DNA of 64,000 nucleotides from CAZEKB01 sp964512225 (GTDB lineage Bacteria > Myxococcota_A > UBA796 > UBA9615), in NCBI GenBank assembly GCA_964512225.1, contig CAZEKB010000003.1, positions 1 through 64,000 of the forward strand. The letters are read 5' to 3'. Below the pieces are notes generated by a model. The model did not search any database and was not told where the DNA came from. It was given only the letters and a program-made list of their open reading frames with translations. This document shows positions 17,470 to 25,366 of the stretch, in pieces (position 1 is the stretch's first letter; every line of letters begins with the position of its first letter). Position numbers and translations under genes: made by a program.

Positions 17470-18230
17470 TGCGCCGGGCGGCGGTCCTCGCGCTCGCCCT
17501 CTGCGCCGCCTGCGCGGGCGACGAGCCCACCCCCGTGCCCGCCCCGTCCGCCCCGTCCGCCCCGTCCGCCCCGGCCGTGCCCACCGACACGGGCGTCCGG
17601 GAGGCGGCGACGCCGGCGCCCGTGGTCGAGGTGCCCGCCCCCGCCCCCGCCGCGACCGACGGGGTCCCCCTCCCGCAGCCGAGGAGCGTCCCGTTCCGAC
17701 CCAAGGGACTCGAGAACGGGGACTACGCCCCCGAGCTCGCGCTGACGGACCTGCTCGGAGGCGACCCGTACCGCCTCTCCGACCACCTCGGCCCGGCCGC
17801 GACGACGCCCGCGCGGGCCGCCGTCATCGGCTTCGTGGCGTCGTGGTGCGGGCCGTGCAGGGCGTCGCTGCCCACGCTCGCAGAGCTGAAGGCCGAGCAC
17901 GGCGACGACCTCGAGATCGTCCTGCTCGCGACCGACGACGACCGGGAGGGGCGGCTCAAGGAGGCCGATCACGTCCGCAAGGCCGGGCTCGACGCCGTGG
18001 TCCTGGAGCCCACGGCCGAGGTGATGCGCGCCTACAAGGGGTCGCGCAAGAACGTCCCGCACTTCTTCATCGTCAATGCGATCGGGGAGGTGCTCGTGCA
18101 GGACCGTGGCTTCGGCAAGAAGGTCAAGCCGCTGCTGCCCAAGCAGGTCCGCTACGCGCTGAACCACCCGGAGTACGTCGAGCGCAAGAAGAGGACGAAG
18201 AAGGCCCCGCCCGCGAAGCCCGCGGGCTGA
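17469..18230 (+). CDS. Thioredoxin-fold lipoprotein (TlpA/DsbE-like)
   Basis: This is an exported 253-residue lipoprotein thioredoxin. A signal peptide with a lipobox (LCAAC) is followed by a Pro/Ala linker with 9-bp repeats encoding APS units. A TlpA-like domain comes next with active site ASWCGPCRAS, the redox pair at about residues 126-129, and the segment NVPHFFIVN containing the cis-proline. The lysine-rich C-terminus is unusual. Its ATG overlaps the stop of the VKOR-DsbA-FGE-TlpA gene, so the two are probably made together and may exchange electrons. It could reduce apocytochrome c or remodel disulfides; the sequence does not show which. Confidence 0.87.
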   Translation: MRRAAVLALALCAACAGDEPTPVPAPSAPSAPSAPAVPTDTGVREAATPAPVVEVPAPAPAATDGVPLPQPRSVPFRPKGLENGDYAPELALTDLLGGDPYRLSDHLGPAATTPARAAVIGFVASWCGPCRASLPTLAELKAEHGDDLEIVLLATDDDREGRLKEADHVRKAGLDAVVLEPTAEVMRAYKGSRKNVPHFFIVNAIGEVLVQDRGFGKKVKPLLPKQVRYALNHPEYVERKKRTKKAPPAKPAG

Positions 18231-18234
18231 TCGG

Positions 18235-19032
18235 TCAGTGGCGTCGCGCCTCGGCGGTGCGGCGCATGTCCTCGTCCACCACGAACTCCACGTCGTCGAG
18301 CGCCAGGTTGAAGCCCGACAGGGCCGCCTCGGTGTCCCGCAGCAGGTTCAGCAGGCCCTGGTCGTTGAGGCTCTCCACCGGGGTCACGCCCACGGTGTCC
18401 TCGAACTCGGCGAGCTCTTCGGCGAGCTCCTCGGCCGCGTTCGAGTAGTCGGCGGGGGCGTCGGGCTCGGCGGCGGCCGCCGCCTGCTTGGCCCGGACCT
18501 TCGAGAAGTCGGCGCTGACGCTCTTGGGCTGCACGATCTGGTCGCGAGACCGGCCCGTCACCGCGACCGACGCGTCCTCGGCGGCGGCCAGCTCGGAGAG
18601 CCGCGAGAGCGCCGAGCGGAGCTGCCGCACGAGGTTGATGGCCACGATCGCCTGCACGGCGACGGCCCACTGCTCCCCGCGACCCAGCGCCCACCGGAGC
18701 GAGTTCTGGGTCAGCGCCAGGATGTAGACGCCCTCGGTGGCCCGGACCTCGGCGGTGCGTGCCTGGCCGGGCACGAGGCCCGACTGCCCGAACGTGACCC
18801 CCGCCCCGAGGGACGCGAGCTTCACCCGGCGCCCGTCGGGCAGGACCTTGATGACCTCGACGTTGCCGTCCACGAGGAACCAGCAGCAGTCGCCGACGTC
18901 GCCCTCGCGGCAGATCTGGGAGCCCCCCTTGAAGCGGGACTCCTTCAGCGCCGCCGCCATCATCTTGCGGTCGGTCTCGGAGAGCGCGGCGAGGTCTTCG
19001 AATTGCTCGAGGATGCGCGGATCGATGGCCAT
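18235..19032 (-). CDS. Cyclic nucleotide-binding domain protein
   Basis: This is a cytoplasmic protein of 265 residues. Residues of about 10-130 form a CNB (cAMP receptor-type) fold, with SQICREGDVGDCCWFLVDGN as the early beta core and FGQSGLVPGQARTAEVRA at the phosphate-binding cassette. The canonical FGExAL...R pattern is modified: Gln replaces the Glu, so cAMP/cGMP binding is doubtful. No HTH follows. The C-terminal half is helical, with an acidic EELAEELAEFEDT stretch. It is probably co-transcribed with the CNB gene two bases upstream. A non-DNA-binding regulatory or scaffold role is an inference. Confidence 0.8.
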   Translation of the reverse strand: MAIDPRILEQFEDLAALSETDRKMMAAALKESRFKGGSQICREGDVGDCCWFLVDGNVEVIKVLPDGRRVKLASLGAGVTFGQSGLVPGQARTAEVRATEGVYILALTQNSLRWALGRGEQWAVAVQAIVAINLVRQLRSALSRLSELAAAEDASVAVTGRSRDQIVQPKSVSADFSKVRAKQAAAAAEPDAPADYSNAAEELAEELAEFEDTVGVTPVESLNDQGLLNLLRDTEAALSGFNLALDDVEFVVDEDMRRTAEARRH

Positions 19033-19034
19033 GA

Positions 19035-19532
19035 CTACTTCCTCCCCAGCTTGCCGACCTTCGCCCAGAGCCGGGAGAAGACGTTGCCCTTCGGCGCCAG
19101 CACCTCCTGCTGGACGAGGCTGTTCACCCCGCCGAGCCGCGCGCAGACGGTGGACGTGAGGCCCTGCAGGACCGACACGGCGGCGTCGTCGCCCTCCGCG
19201 AGCATCCCCCAGAGGTCGCCGCGGTCCAGCTCGAAGAAGCTCCCGTCCGTCGTGGCGACGGCGGTGGCCGATCGCGGCGCCGGGTCCAGCAGGGCCATCT
19301 CGCCGAGCGTCTGCCCCGGGGTGAGCGTCGCGATGACCTTGTCGCCGCGCTGCACGTCGATCGAGCCCTCCTCGAGCACGAGCATGGAGGTCCCGGATCG
19401 GCCCTCCGTCATGAGCACGCTCCCGGCCGTGAAGGACCGGTGCTGCGCGCGTGCGAGCAGTCGACCGGCCTGTTCGGGAGTCAACGTGGTGAAGTTCGGG
19501 TTGTCCGCCAGGGCGGCCGCGGCGTCCGACAT
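19035..19532 (-). CDS. Cyclic nucleotide-binding domain protein
   Basis: This compact 165-residue protein is almost entirely a CNB fold. The phosphate-binding cassette reads LGEMALLDPAPRSATAVA, close to the canonical GE(M/L)ALL...PRxAT form, so nucleotide binding is plausible here, unlike in its downstream neighbour. The start MSDAAAAL at 19532 is set by GAGGAGG about four bases upstream; a longer frame to 19568 lacks such a site. The C-terminus ends in a basic stretch (LWAKVGKLGRK) and has no DNA-binding domain. Confidence 0.83.
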   Translation of the reverse strand: MSDAAAALADNPNFTTLTPEQAGRLLARAQHRSFTAGSVLMTEGRSGTSMLVLEEGSIDVQRGDKVIATLTPGQTLGEMALLDPAPRSATAVATTDGSFFELDRGDLWGMLAEGDDAAVSVLQGLTSTVCARLGGVNSLVQQEVLAPKGNVFSRLWAKVGKLGRK

Positions 19533-19642
19533 CGGGTCCTCCTCGCTCCGTCGGTGAGCGGCGCCCATGCTACGGCACCCGTCCCGCGGACGCGACCGTC
19601 GCGGACGGAGCGGGACGGGGTGCGTGGTAGGATTCCGCCCTC

Positions 19643-20428
19643 ATGGCCCTCGGAAATCGACGACCGGTCCCGTCCCGGGTGCGCCTCGCGCGCGTCGCGC
19701 TGGCGGCTGTGTTCGTGCTCGCCGCGGGCGCCGGGAGCGCTTCGGCGGAGGGCGTGTCGGCCACCGCCGCGGACCTGGTCTACGACGCCGCGGACGCCAT
19801 CGACGACGCCCGTCGCCACGTCGAAGAGGGGCGGATGACCGATCGCGATCGCTCGCTCACGGCGGCGGAGCGGTTCCTGGACCAGGCCGAGGAGATCGAG
19901 CCCGGCTATCCCCGCATCCGCTACGAGCGCGCCCGGCTCCAGCAGGTCGACGGCGAGCCCGGCATCGCCGAGGAGACCCTGCTCACGCTCATGCAGGAGG
20001 AGCTCGCGACGGTCGAGCACGTCCGCACGGCCGAGCTGCTGGACTCGATCCGGGCGGACCTCGATCTGCCCCCCGTCGGGCTCGTCTGGGAGCGCACGAC
20101 TACCGCCCGCAACGTCGGCCTCGCCACCCTCGGCGGGGGCGTGGTGGCGGTCCTGACCGGCATCGGGATCGCCTTCGGCAGCTACGCCGCGGACACCGCG
20201 GACGGGCGCGAGCGCACCACCCAGAACGTCCAGACCGCGGGGTTCGTGCTCGCGGGCGTGGGCGGCGGCCTGACCTTCGGCGGGGGGGCCGTGACCCTCG
20301 GCGCCCAGGCCCGCCTCGGGGGAATGCAGGCGTGGCTGCCCGGCCCGTGGCGCCTCTCCGGGGGCCCGCCGCCCATGACCTTCCGCTTCGCCGTGTCCGT
20401 GACGCCCCCCGCGCCCACCCGGCGGTGA
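19643..20428 (+). CDS. Secreted or membrane protein of unknown function
   Basis: I do not recognise this 261-residue protein. It has a signal peptide (cleavage near ASA, residue 33) and a helical region with TPR-like spacing (residues 40-140). Two glycine-rich hydrophobic segments (NVGLATLGGGVVAVLTGIGI and AGFVLAGVGGGLTFGGGAVT) flank a charged loop. A Pro-rich end closes it. The hairpin resembles the C-terminal parts of the proteins at 13688-14989 and in the CcmI-like protein, suggesting a recurrent envelope-protein architecture in this genome. It lies directly upstream of a kinase gene on the same strand. Confidence 0.7.
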   Translation: MALGNRRPVPSRVRLARVALAAVFVLAAGAGSASAEGVSATAADLVYDAADAIDDARRHVEEGRMTDRDRSLTAAERFLDQAEEIEPGYPRIRYERARLQQVDGEPGIAEETLLTLMQEELATVEHVRTAELLDSIRADLDLPPVGLVWERTTTARNVGLATLGGGVVAVLTGIGIAFGSYAADTADGRERTTQNVQTAGFVLAGVGGGLTFGGGAVTLGAQARLGGMQAWLPGPWRLSGGPPPMTFRFAVSVTPPAPTRR

Positions 20429-20458
20429 GCGCCGCCTCGTCCCTCCCTCCCGTGCTTC

Positions 20459-20471
20459 GGAGCGAGCCCTG
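20459..20471 (+). promoter_or_regulatory. Shine-Dalgarno GGAG followed by a CTG start codon
   Basis: GGAG at 20459-20462 is six bases ahead of CTG 20469, which opens the kinase frame at LNVGGYQILRKLGEG. No ATG, GTG or TTG lies in frame upstream of the glycine loop; the first GTG (20526) falls inside it. This is good evidence for a CTG start. Confidence 0.65.
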
Positions 20472-22787
20472 AACGTCGGCGGCTATCAGATCCTGCGCAA
20501 GCTCGGCGAGGGTGCCTTCGGCAAGGTGTACCTGGCCCGCAAGGACGCGGACTCGGGCTTCAAGGCCTACTACGCGCTCAAGCGCCTGCGCGTGGCGCAC
20601 GAGGCGGGCAGCGACGTCGAGGAGTACCTGAACCGCGAGGCGCGGCTCGGCGGGCTCGTCAATCATCCGTCGCTCGTGCGCATCCACGAGGTGCTCCGCC
20701 ACCGCGGCGAGATCGCCCTCGTGATGGACTACGTCGACGGGATCACGCTGCGTCGCATCCTGCGCCGTCGCCAGGGCCTCGAGCTGCCGCGGGACGTCGT
20801 GCTCGAGGTCGGCGCGGGCGTGCTCGAGGCGCTGCACTACATCCACACGCTCACGGACCCGGAGGGCAACGCCCAGGGGTTCATCCACCGCGACGTGAAG
20901 CCGGGCAACGTGATGCTCACGCGCCAGGGGCAGCTCAAGGTCATGGACTTCGGCGTGGCGCGGCTGGAGGACGAGGCGCGCACGGTCGCGGGCGAGCTCC
21001 GGGGGACGATCGCCTACATGGCCCCCGAGCAGGCGCGCGGCGAGCCCGTGAGCGCGGCCACCGACCAGTTCGCGACGGGGCTGCTGATCCTCGAGATGGC
21101 CACGGGGCAGCGCGCGTGGGGCGACGGTCGCGCCGCGGGCGTGCTCGCGCGGGTCGTGGCCGGGGACGTGTCCCAGGCGATGCTGCGGCTCGACGCGACG
21201 GATCCGATCGCCCCCATCCTCGTGCGGATGCTCCAGCCCGCCCCGGGCGAGCGGTACCCGGACGCCGCGGCCGCCGCCCACGCCCTCCGGGTGCAGCGCG
21301 CCCAGCTCGGGACCCCGCCCGCCCTCGCGAACTTCGCCGCGGCGGAGCTGGACGGGCTCTCGTCCGTGGATACGCTCGGCCCCGAGGGCGTGCCCTCGTG
21401 GACCGGGGACAACACCGGCGGGCCGTCGTCGTCCGGCGGCGCGTCCGACTCGTGGCACGGGCTGCCGTCCGAGACGTCGGGGCCCCCCGCGTCGGTGTCG
21501 CTGACCCCGGGGGTGGTCCAGGACCAGGGCAGCGTCGACCCCGAGATCCTGCCCGAAGACCTGGAGCTCGATCCCCCCGTGCAGGTGACGCCCACGCCCG
21601 CGCTCTTCCTGTCCGAAGAGGAGCTCGCGGCCCGGCTGGGCGACGCCGACCCCGCCCGCACGCTGCCCCTCGCCGCGGGCATGGGCATCCCCGACATCGA
21701 TCTCGGCGATCCCGAGGCGGCCGCGGCGCCGGCGGAGGCCGTCGTCGAGGCCGTCCCCCTCGACGCGACGCTCCCCCTGCCGTCGAAGGCGGGCGCCCTC
21801 GTCCCCGCTCCGCGACCCCCCGCGGCTTCGCCCCCCGCGCTCCGGGTCCCTCCGAGTCCGCCCGCGCAGGCGGGGCCGCCCCCGCTCCCCACCCCGTCCG
21901 TCCCCACCGGTCCGCCGCGACGGCCCGTCCCCCCCGGCGGCCGCCCGCGGCGACGCAGGAAGAAGCCCGCGCCCGCCGAGTCGCTGTTCGGCTCCAAGTG
22001 GGTCACGGGGCTGGTCGCCCTGCTCCTGCTCGGGGCCCTCGCCGCCACGACCCGGGCCGTCCTGAAGACCGACGTCGTGGGCGCGGTCGCCGAGGATCCG
22101 TCCCCCGACGTGGTCGAGGTGCCCGACGCGTCGGCCCCGGGGCAGCTCGAGTTCGACCTCGACGAGTCCACCCCCGAGCCGGCGGTCGTCGCGGAAGAGA
22201 CGCCCGCCGACGCCGAGATCCTCGATCCCGAGACCGCCGACGCCGAGACTCCCGTCGAGCTGTCCCCGACCGACCGAGCGATCCCCACGGCGGTGGCCCT
22301 GGTGGTCGAGCCGACGCCGTCGGAGGTCGAGCGCCCCACGCCCGCCGCGGCCGAAGACACGCCCGCGCCCACCCCCGCGCCCATGGTCGAGGGGCAGATC
22401 ATCGGTCGGGATCCCGTGGACGACCTCGGCGAGTACCGGCGCGTGGGCCGCACCCCCCCGGCCGAGGCGACCCCCGCCGCCGACGAGCGCATCGGGGCCG
22501 CGCTCAAGCTCGTCTCGGCGCGGGAGCAGCCCATGGGGGCCCCGCTCGACCTCCGCGTGCGCCCGGCGGGCTTCGACGCCCAGAAGGTGTCCGTGTACTA
22601 CCAGTGGCGTTCGGAGGGCGCGTCGGGGCGACGCAAGCGGACGCTCCAGGGGGCGGGGGGAGACTTCACGCTGTCCCTGCCCGCGCGGGAGCTGAGGCAG
22701 GACCGCCTGCAGGTGTGGTTCGTCGCCGAGCCGGGGGACGTGCGCCTGGGCAGCGCCAACCGACCGATCGAGGTGCGGGTCCGGTAA
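20469..22787 (+). CDS. Membrane-anchored Ser/Thr protein kinase (PknB-like)
   Basis: This transmembrane signalling kinase has about 772 residues. The catalytic domain has the glycine loop GEGAFGKVYLAR, the lysine in YYALKRL, HRDVKPGN at about 140, the DFGVARL metal motif and the activation segment GTIAYMAPEQ. A long Pro/Ser/Glu-rich linker (residues about 290-500) leads to one membrane helix (WVTGLVALLLLGALAATTRA, from about 511), an acidic Pro-rich stalk and a small beta-rich external domain at the C-terminus (VSVYYQWRSEGASGRRKR region). The extracytoplasmic domain is not PASTA and I do not recognise it. The start is CTG 20469. It converges with the kinase-FGE gene. Confidence 0.88.
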   Translation: MNVGGYQILRKLGEGAFGKVYLARKDADSGFKAYYALKRLRVAHEAGSDVEEYLNREARLGGLVNHPSLVRIHEVLRHRGEIALVMDYVDGITLRRILRRRQGLELPRDVVLEVGAGVLEALHYIHTLTDPEGNAQGFIHRDVKPGNVMLTRQGQLKVMDFGVARLEDEARTVAGELRGTIAYMAPEQARGEPVSAATDQFATGLLILEMATGQRAWGDGRAAGVLARVVAGDVSQAMLRLDATDPIAPILVRMLQPAPGERYPDAAAAAHALRVQRAQLGTPPALANFAAAELDGLSSVDTLGPEGVPSWTGDNTGGPSSSGGASDSWHGLPSETSGPPASVSLTPGVVQDQGSVDPEILPEDLELDPPVQVTPTPALFLSEEELAARLGDADPARTLPLAAGMGIPDIDLGDPEAAAAPAEAVVEAVPLDATLPLPSKAGALVPAPRPPAASPPALRVPPSPPAQAGPPPLPTPSVPTGPPRRPVPPGGRPRRRRKKPAPAESLFGSKWVTGLVALLLLGALAATTRAVLKTDVVGAVAEDPSPDVVEVPDASAPGQLEFDLDESTPEPAVVAEETPADAEILDPETADAETPVELSPTDRAIPTAVALVVEPTPSEVERPTPAAAEDTPAPTPAPMVEGQIIGRDPVDDLGEYRRVGRTPPAEATPAADERIGAALKLVSAREQPMGAPLDLRVRPAGFDAQKVSVYYQWRSEGASGRRKRTLQGAGGDFTLSLPARELRQDRLQVWFVAEPGDVRLGSANRPIEVRVR

Positions 22788-22793
22788 CGCCGC

Positions 22794-25226
22794 TCAGTCG
22801 AGGAGCTGGACGAGCCGCACGCCGAGGGTCCCGCCGCGGCTGGTGCGCGGCCGCGCGAGGCGACTGCAGACCCGAGCCTGCCGGGGGTGACCGTTCCAGC
22901 TGCCGCCCCGGAGCCACGCCTGCTTGGGTCGGTGGGGGACGTCGCCGAGCACCCACTCGTGCACCCCGCCCGCGACGTCCATCATCCCGGTGGGGCCGCG
23001 ATCCTCGGTCACGCTGCCCACGGGCAGGGGGCGGGCGTCGCCCTCCTCGGCGTCGGGGCCGTTGCAGTAGGGAGGCTCCCAGGAGTCCCCCCAGGGAAAG
23101 ACCCGCCGGTCGCCTCCGCGGGCGGCCCGCTCCCACTGTTCGTGCGTGGGGAGGGTGAAGCGACGGCCTTCGGTGCGGGAGCGCCAGTCGGCGTAGGCCA
23201 CGGCCGCGTCGTAGGAGACGCCGAGCGCGGGCAGGTCGGTCTGCGCGTCCGGGTCGGGGTCGGGGCCGCTCCAGCCCGAGTGCCCCGCGGCGGCGCCTTC
23301 GGCCACGAGCCAGGCGCGGTACTCCGCCTGGGTCACGGGGTGTTCACCGATCGCGAAGTCGTCGACCTCGACGGTGCGTCGCGCGGCGCCGTCCACCGCC
23401 AGGGGATCGCCGCCGGTGTCGAAGCGGCCCCCGGCCACCACCACAAAGCCGTCGGCCACGGCCTCGCCCACGGGGAGCCGCAGGGTGGGGGCGACGCGAG
23501 CGGGGCGGTCGACGGCGACCGACGTCTGCACCGGCGCCCGGCCGGGGGCGGAGGCGGTGATCAGGTAGACGCCCGGCCCGAGGGTGAGCGGGGCCGAGGG
23601 ATCGGCCTCGATCCGCTTGCCCGCGCCCGGGGTGAGCACCCGGGCCTCCTCCTTGAGGCGGGCGACGCGCACCGTCGCGTCCGGCGGTTCGACCTGCACG
23701 GCCAGCTCCGACGGTCCCTGAAGCACGCGCTTGAGGGCGCCCGAGTCGTAGCGCACGACCTGGCGCCGGAAGAACCGCGCCGCCCCGTGCTCGCCCCGCG
23801 CCTCGGCCTCCTCCATGCGCCGCAGATACAGGCTCGCGAGGCCCGCCCGCGCCTCCGGCAGGCGGGCGTCCCGCTCCACCGCGGCCTGGAGCAGCGCCAC
23901 GGCCTCGTCGTACGTGTCGTCCCGCAGCTGCCGAAGCTCCCGGAAGCCCTCCTCGGACGCCCAGACCCGCTCCCGTTGGGTCGCTTCGGCCCACGGGGCC
24001 AGGCCCTCGCGCTGGGCGCGCATGCGGTCCTCGGCCGCGGCCGTGGCCTCCGCGGCGCGCACGTACGCCTCCGAGTTGGCGAGCCCGCGCCTGCCCAGGT
24101 TGCGCGCCTCCTCGCGGCGACGGGAGCCGTCGAGGAACTGCTCGAGGGCGGCGGCGAGCGCCCGGCCGTCGGGGTAACGCTTCGCGGGGTCCCGCTCCAT
24201 GCACTTGAGGCACAGGGCCTCGAGCTCGGGGGGGATCCAGTCCCGCGGGCGTCGCGCGCTCGGCGGCTCCACCACGTCCTCGATCACGGCCTTGAGCACC
24301 TCGCGGATCGTCTTGCCCCGGAACGGGCGGCTGTGGGCCAGGAACTCGTACAGGACGACCCCGACGGCGTACACATCGGACGCCGGTCCGATCGCAGCGA
24401 TGTCTCCGTTGGCCTGCTCGGGGGGCATGTACGCGGGCGTGCCCGCGACCGTCCCCTGCATCGTGAGGTCGGAGCCCGCCTCCCACCGCCAGGTGGACAC
24501 GGGTTCGTTGGCCACCGTGGCCGAGCCCAGGACCCGCGCGACCCCCCAGTCGAGGAGCAGCACCTCGCCGTAGTCGCCGACCATGATGTTGGCGGGCTTG
24601 ACGTCGCGGTGCACCACGCCGCGATCGTGGGCGAATGCCAACGCTTGGGCGACGCGCAGGAGCACGACCGCGAACCGCGCCGCGGGCCACGCGTCCAGCG
24701 CCTCCTCTTCCCCCCGACGGCGGGCCGAGAAGACCTCCCGCAGGGTGTCTCCCTCGATGCGCTTCATCGTGTAGTAGCAGCGTCCGTCCGGAAGGACGCC
24801 GAGGTCGTGAACCGGGACGACACCGGGGTGTGCCAATTGGCCCGTGACCTGCGCTTCGTGGGTGAAGCGCTGGAACTCGACGGAGTCCGCCTCCAGGCCC
24901 TTGCCGTGCAGCTTCATGGCCACGGTCCGGCCCAGCCGGCTGTCGGTGGCGGCGAGGACCACGCCGTTGGCGCCGCGGCCGAGTTCGCCTCCCAACATGT
25001 ATCGAGGCCCGCGCAGCCGCGGCTCCAGCTCCGTGGTGCCCGCCGCCCGCGCCGCCCGAAGCACCTCCTCTTCGGTGAGCTCCGCCGTGTCGACGAGGTA
25101 ACGCTGGAACGAACTCCCGGGTGCGAAGCGGCTCCACTCGAGCGTGACGCGCACGAGCTCAGCCGCGTCCAGCAGCCCCAGGTCGTGGGCCGCCCGGGCG
25201 AAGGCGGCGGCTTCCTCCGTCAGCAT
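22794..25226 (-). CDS. Ser/Thr protein kinase fused to an FGE/SUMF1-like domain
   Basis: This is a soluble protein of about 810 residues. A helical N-terminal segment (residues 1-70) precedes a kinase domain with GRGANGVVLAA, VAMKLHG, HRDVKPANIM, the variant LDWGVARV (Trp in place of Phe in DFG) and GTPAYMPPEQ. A helical TPR-like stretch and a PEGA-like beta segment follow. The C-terminal 220 residues are FGE-like (GEHPVTQAEYRAWL, LPTHEQWERAARGG, DVAGGVHEWVLG, WLRGGSWNG). The usual FGE end GFR is GVR and no clear catalytic Cys pair is seen, so it is probably a binding module. Start ATG 25226 or ATG 25238; neither has a strong ribosome site. Kinase-FGE fusions occur in myxobacteria and planctomycetes. 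Confidence 0.87.
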   Translation of the reverse strand: MLTEEAAAFARAAHDLGLLDAAELVRVTLEWSRFAPGSSFQRYLVDTAELTEEEVLRAARAAGTTELEPRLRGPRYMLGGELGRGANGVVLAATDSRLGRTVAMKLHGKGLEADSVEFQRFTHEAQVTGQLAHPGVVPVHDLGVLPDGRCYYTMKRIEGDTLREVFSARRRGEEEALDAWPAARFAVVLLRVAQALAFAHDRGVVHRDVKPANIMVGDYGEVLLLDWGVARVLGSATVANEPVSTWRWEAGSDLTMQGTVAGTPAYMPPEQANGDIAAIGPASDVYAVGVVLYEFLAHSRPFRGKTIREVLKAVIEDVVEPPSARRPRDWIPPELEALCLKCMERDPAKRYPDGRALAAALEQFLDGSRRREEARNLGRRGLANSEAYVRAAEATAAAEDRMRAQREGLAPWAEATQRERVWASEEGFRELRQLRDDTYDEAVALLQAAVERDARLPEARAGLASLYLRRMEEAEARGEHGAARFFRRQVVRYDSGALKRVLQGPSELAVQVEPPDATVRVARLKEEARVLTPGAGKRIEADPSAPLTLGPGVYLITASAPGRAPVQTSVAVDRPARVAPTLRLPVGEAVADGFVVVAGGRFDTGGDPLAVDGAARRTVEVDDFAIGEHPVTQAEYRAWLVAEGAAAGHSGWSGPDPDPDAQTDLPALGVSYDAAVAYADWRSRTEGRRFTLPTHEQWERAARGGDRRVFPWGDSWEPPYCNGPDAEEGDARPLPVGSVTEDRGPTGMMDVAGGVHEWVLGDVPHRPKQAWLRGGSWNGHPRQARVCSRLARPRTSRGGTLGVRLVQLLD

Positions 25227-25285
25227 GGGCGCGAGCATACGCGAGGGCGAGGGGGGGCGCGCTCCGCCGCCCCGCGGACCCTGGA

Positions 25286-25305
25286 AATGACCAGATCCGG
25301 TCACT
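25286..25305. promoter_or_regulatory. Operator-like dyad between divergent genes
   Basis: TGACC (25288-25292) and GGTCA (25299-25303) form a perfect 5-bp inverted repeat around a 6-bp spacer. The symmetry extends outward with one mismatch (AAATGACC against GGTCACTT). It sits in the 128-bp gap between the kinase-FGE gene and the HTH-repeat gene, so it could be an operator for either. The binding factor is unknown. Confidence 0.4.
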
Positions 25306-25366
25306 TGGTTCCGTTCGGATGGCGTCCGATCTAAGCTCGGCCCCAGGGGGAGGTTGGAGAGAAGAC

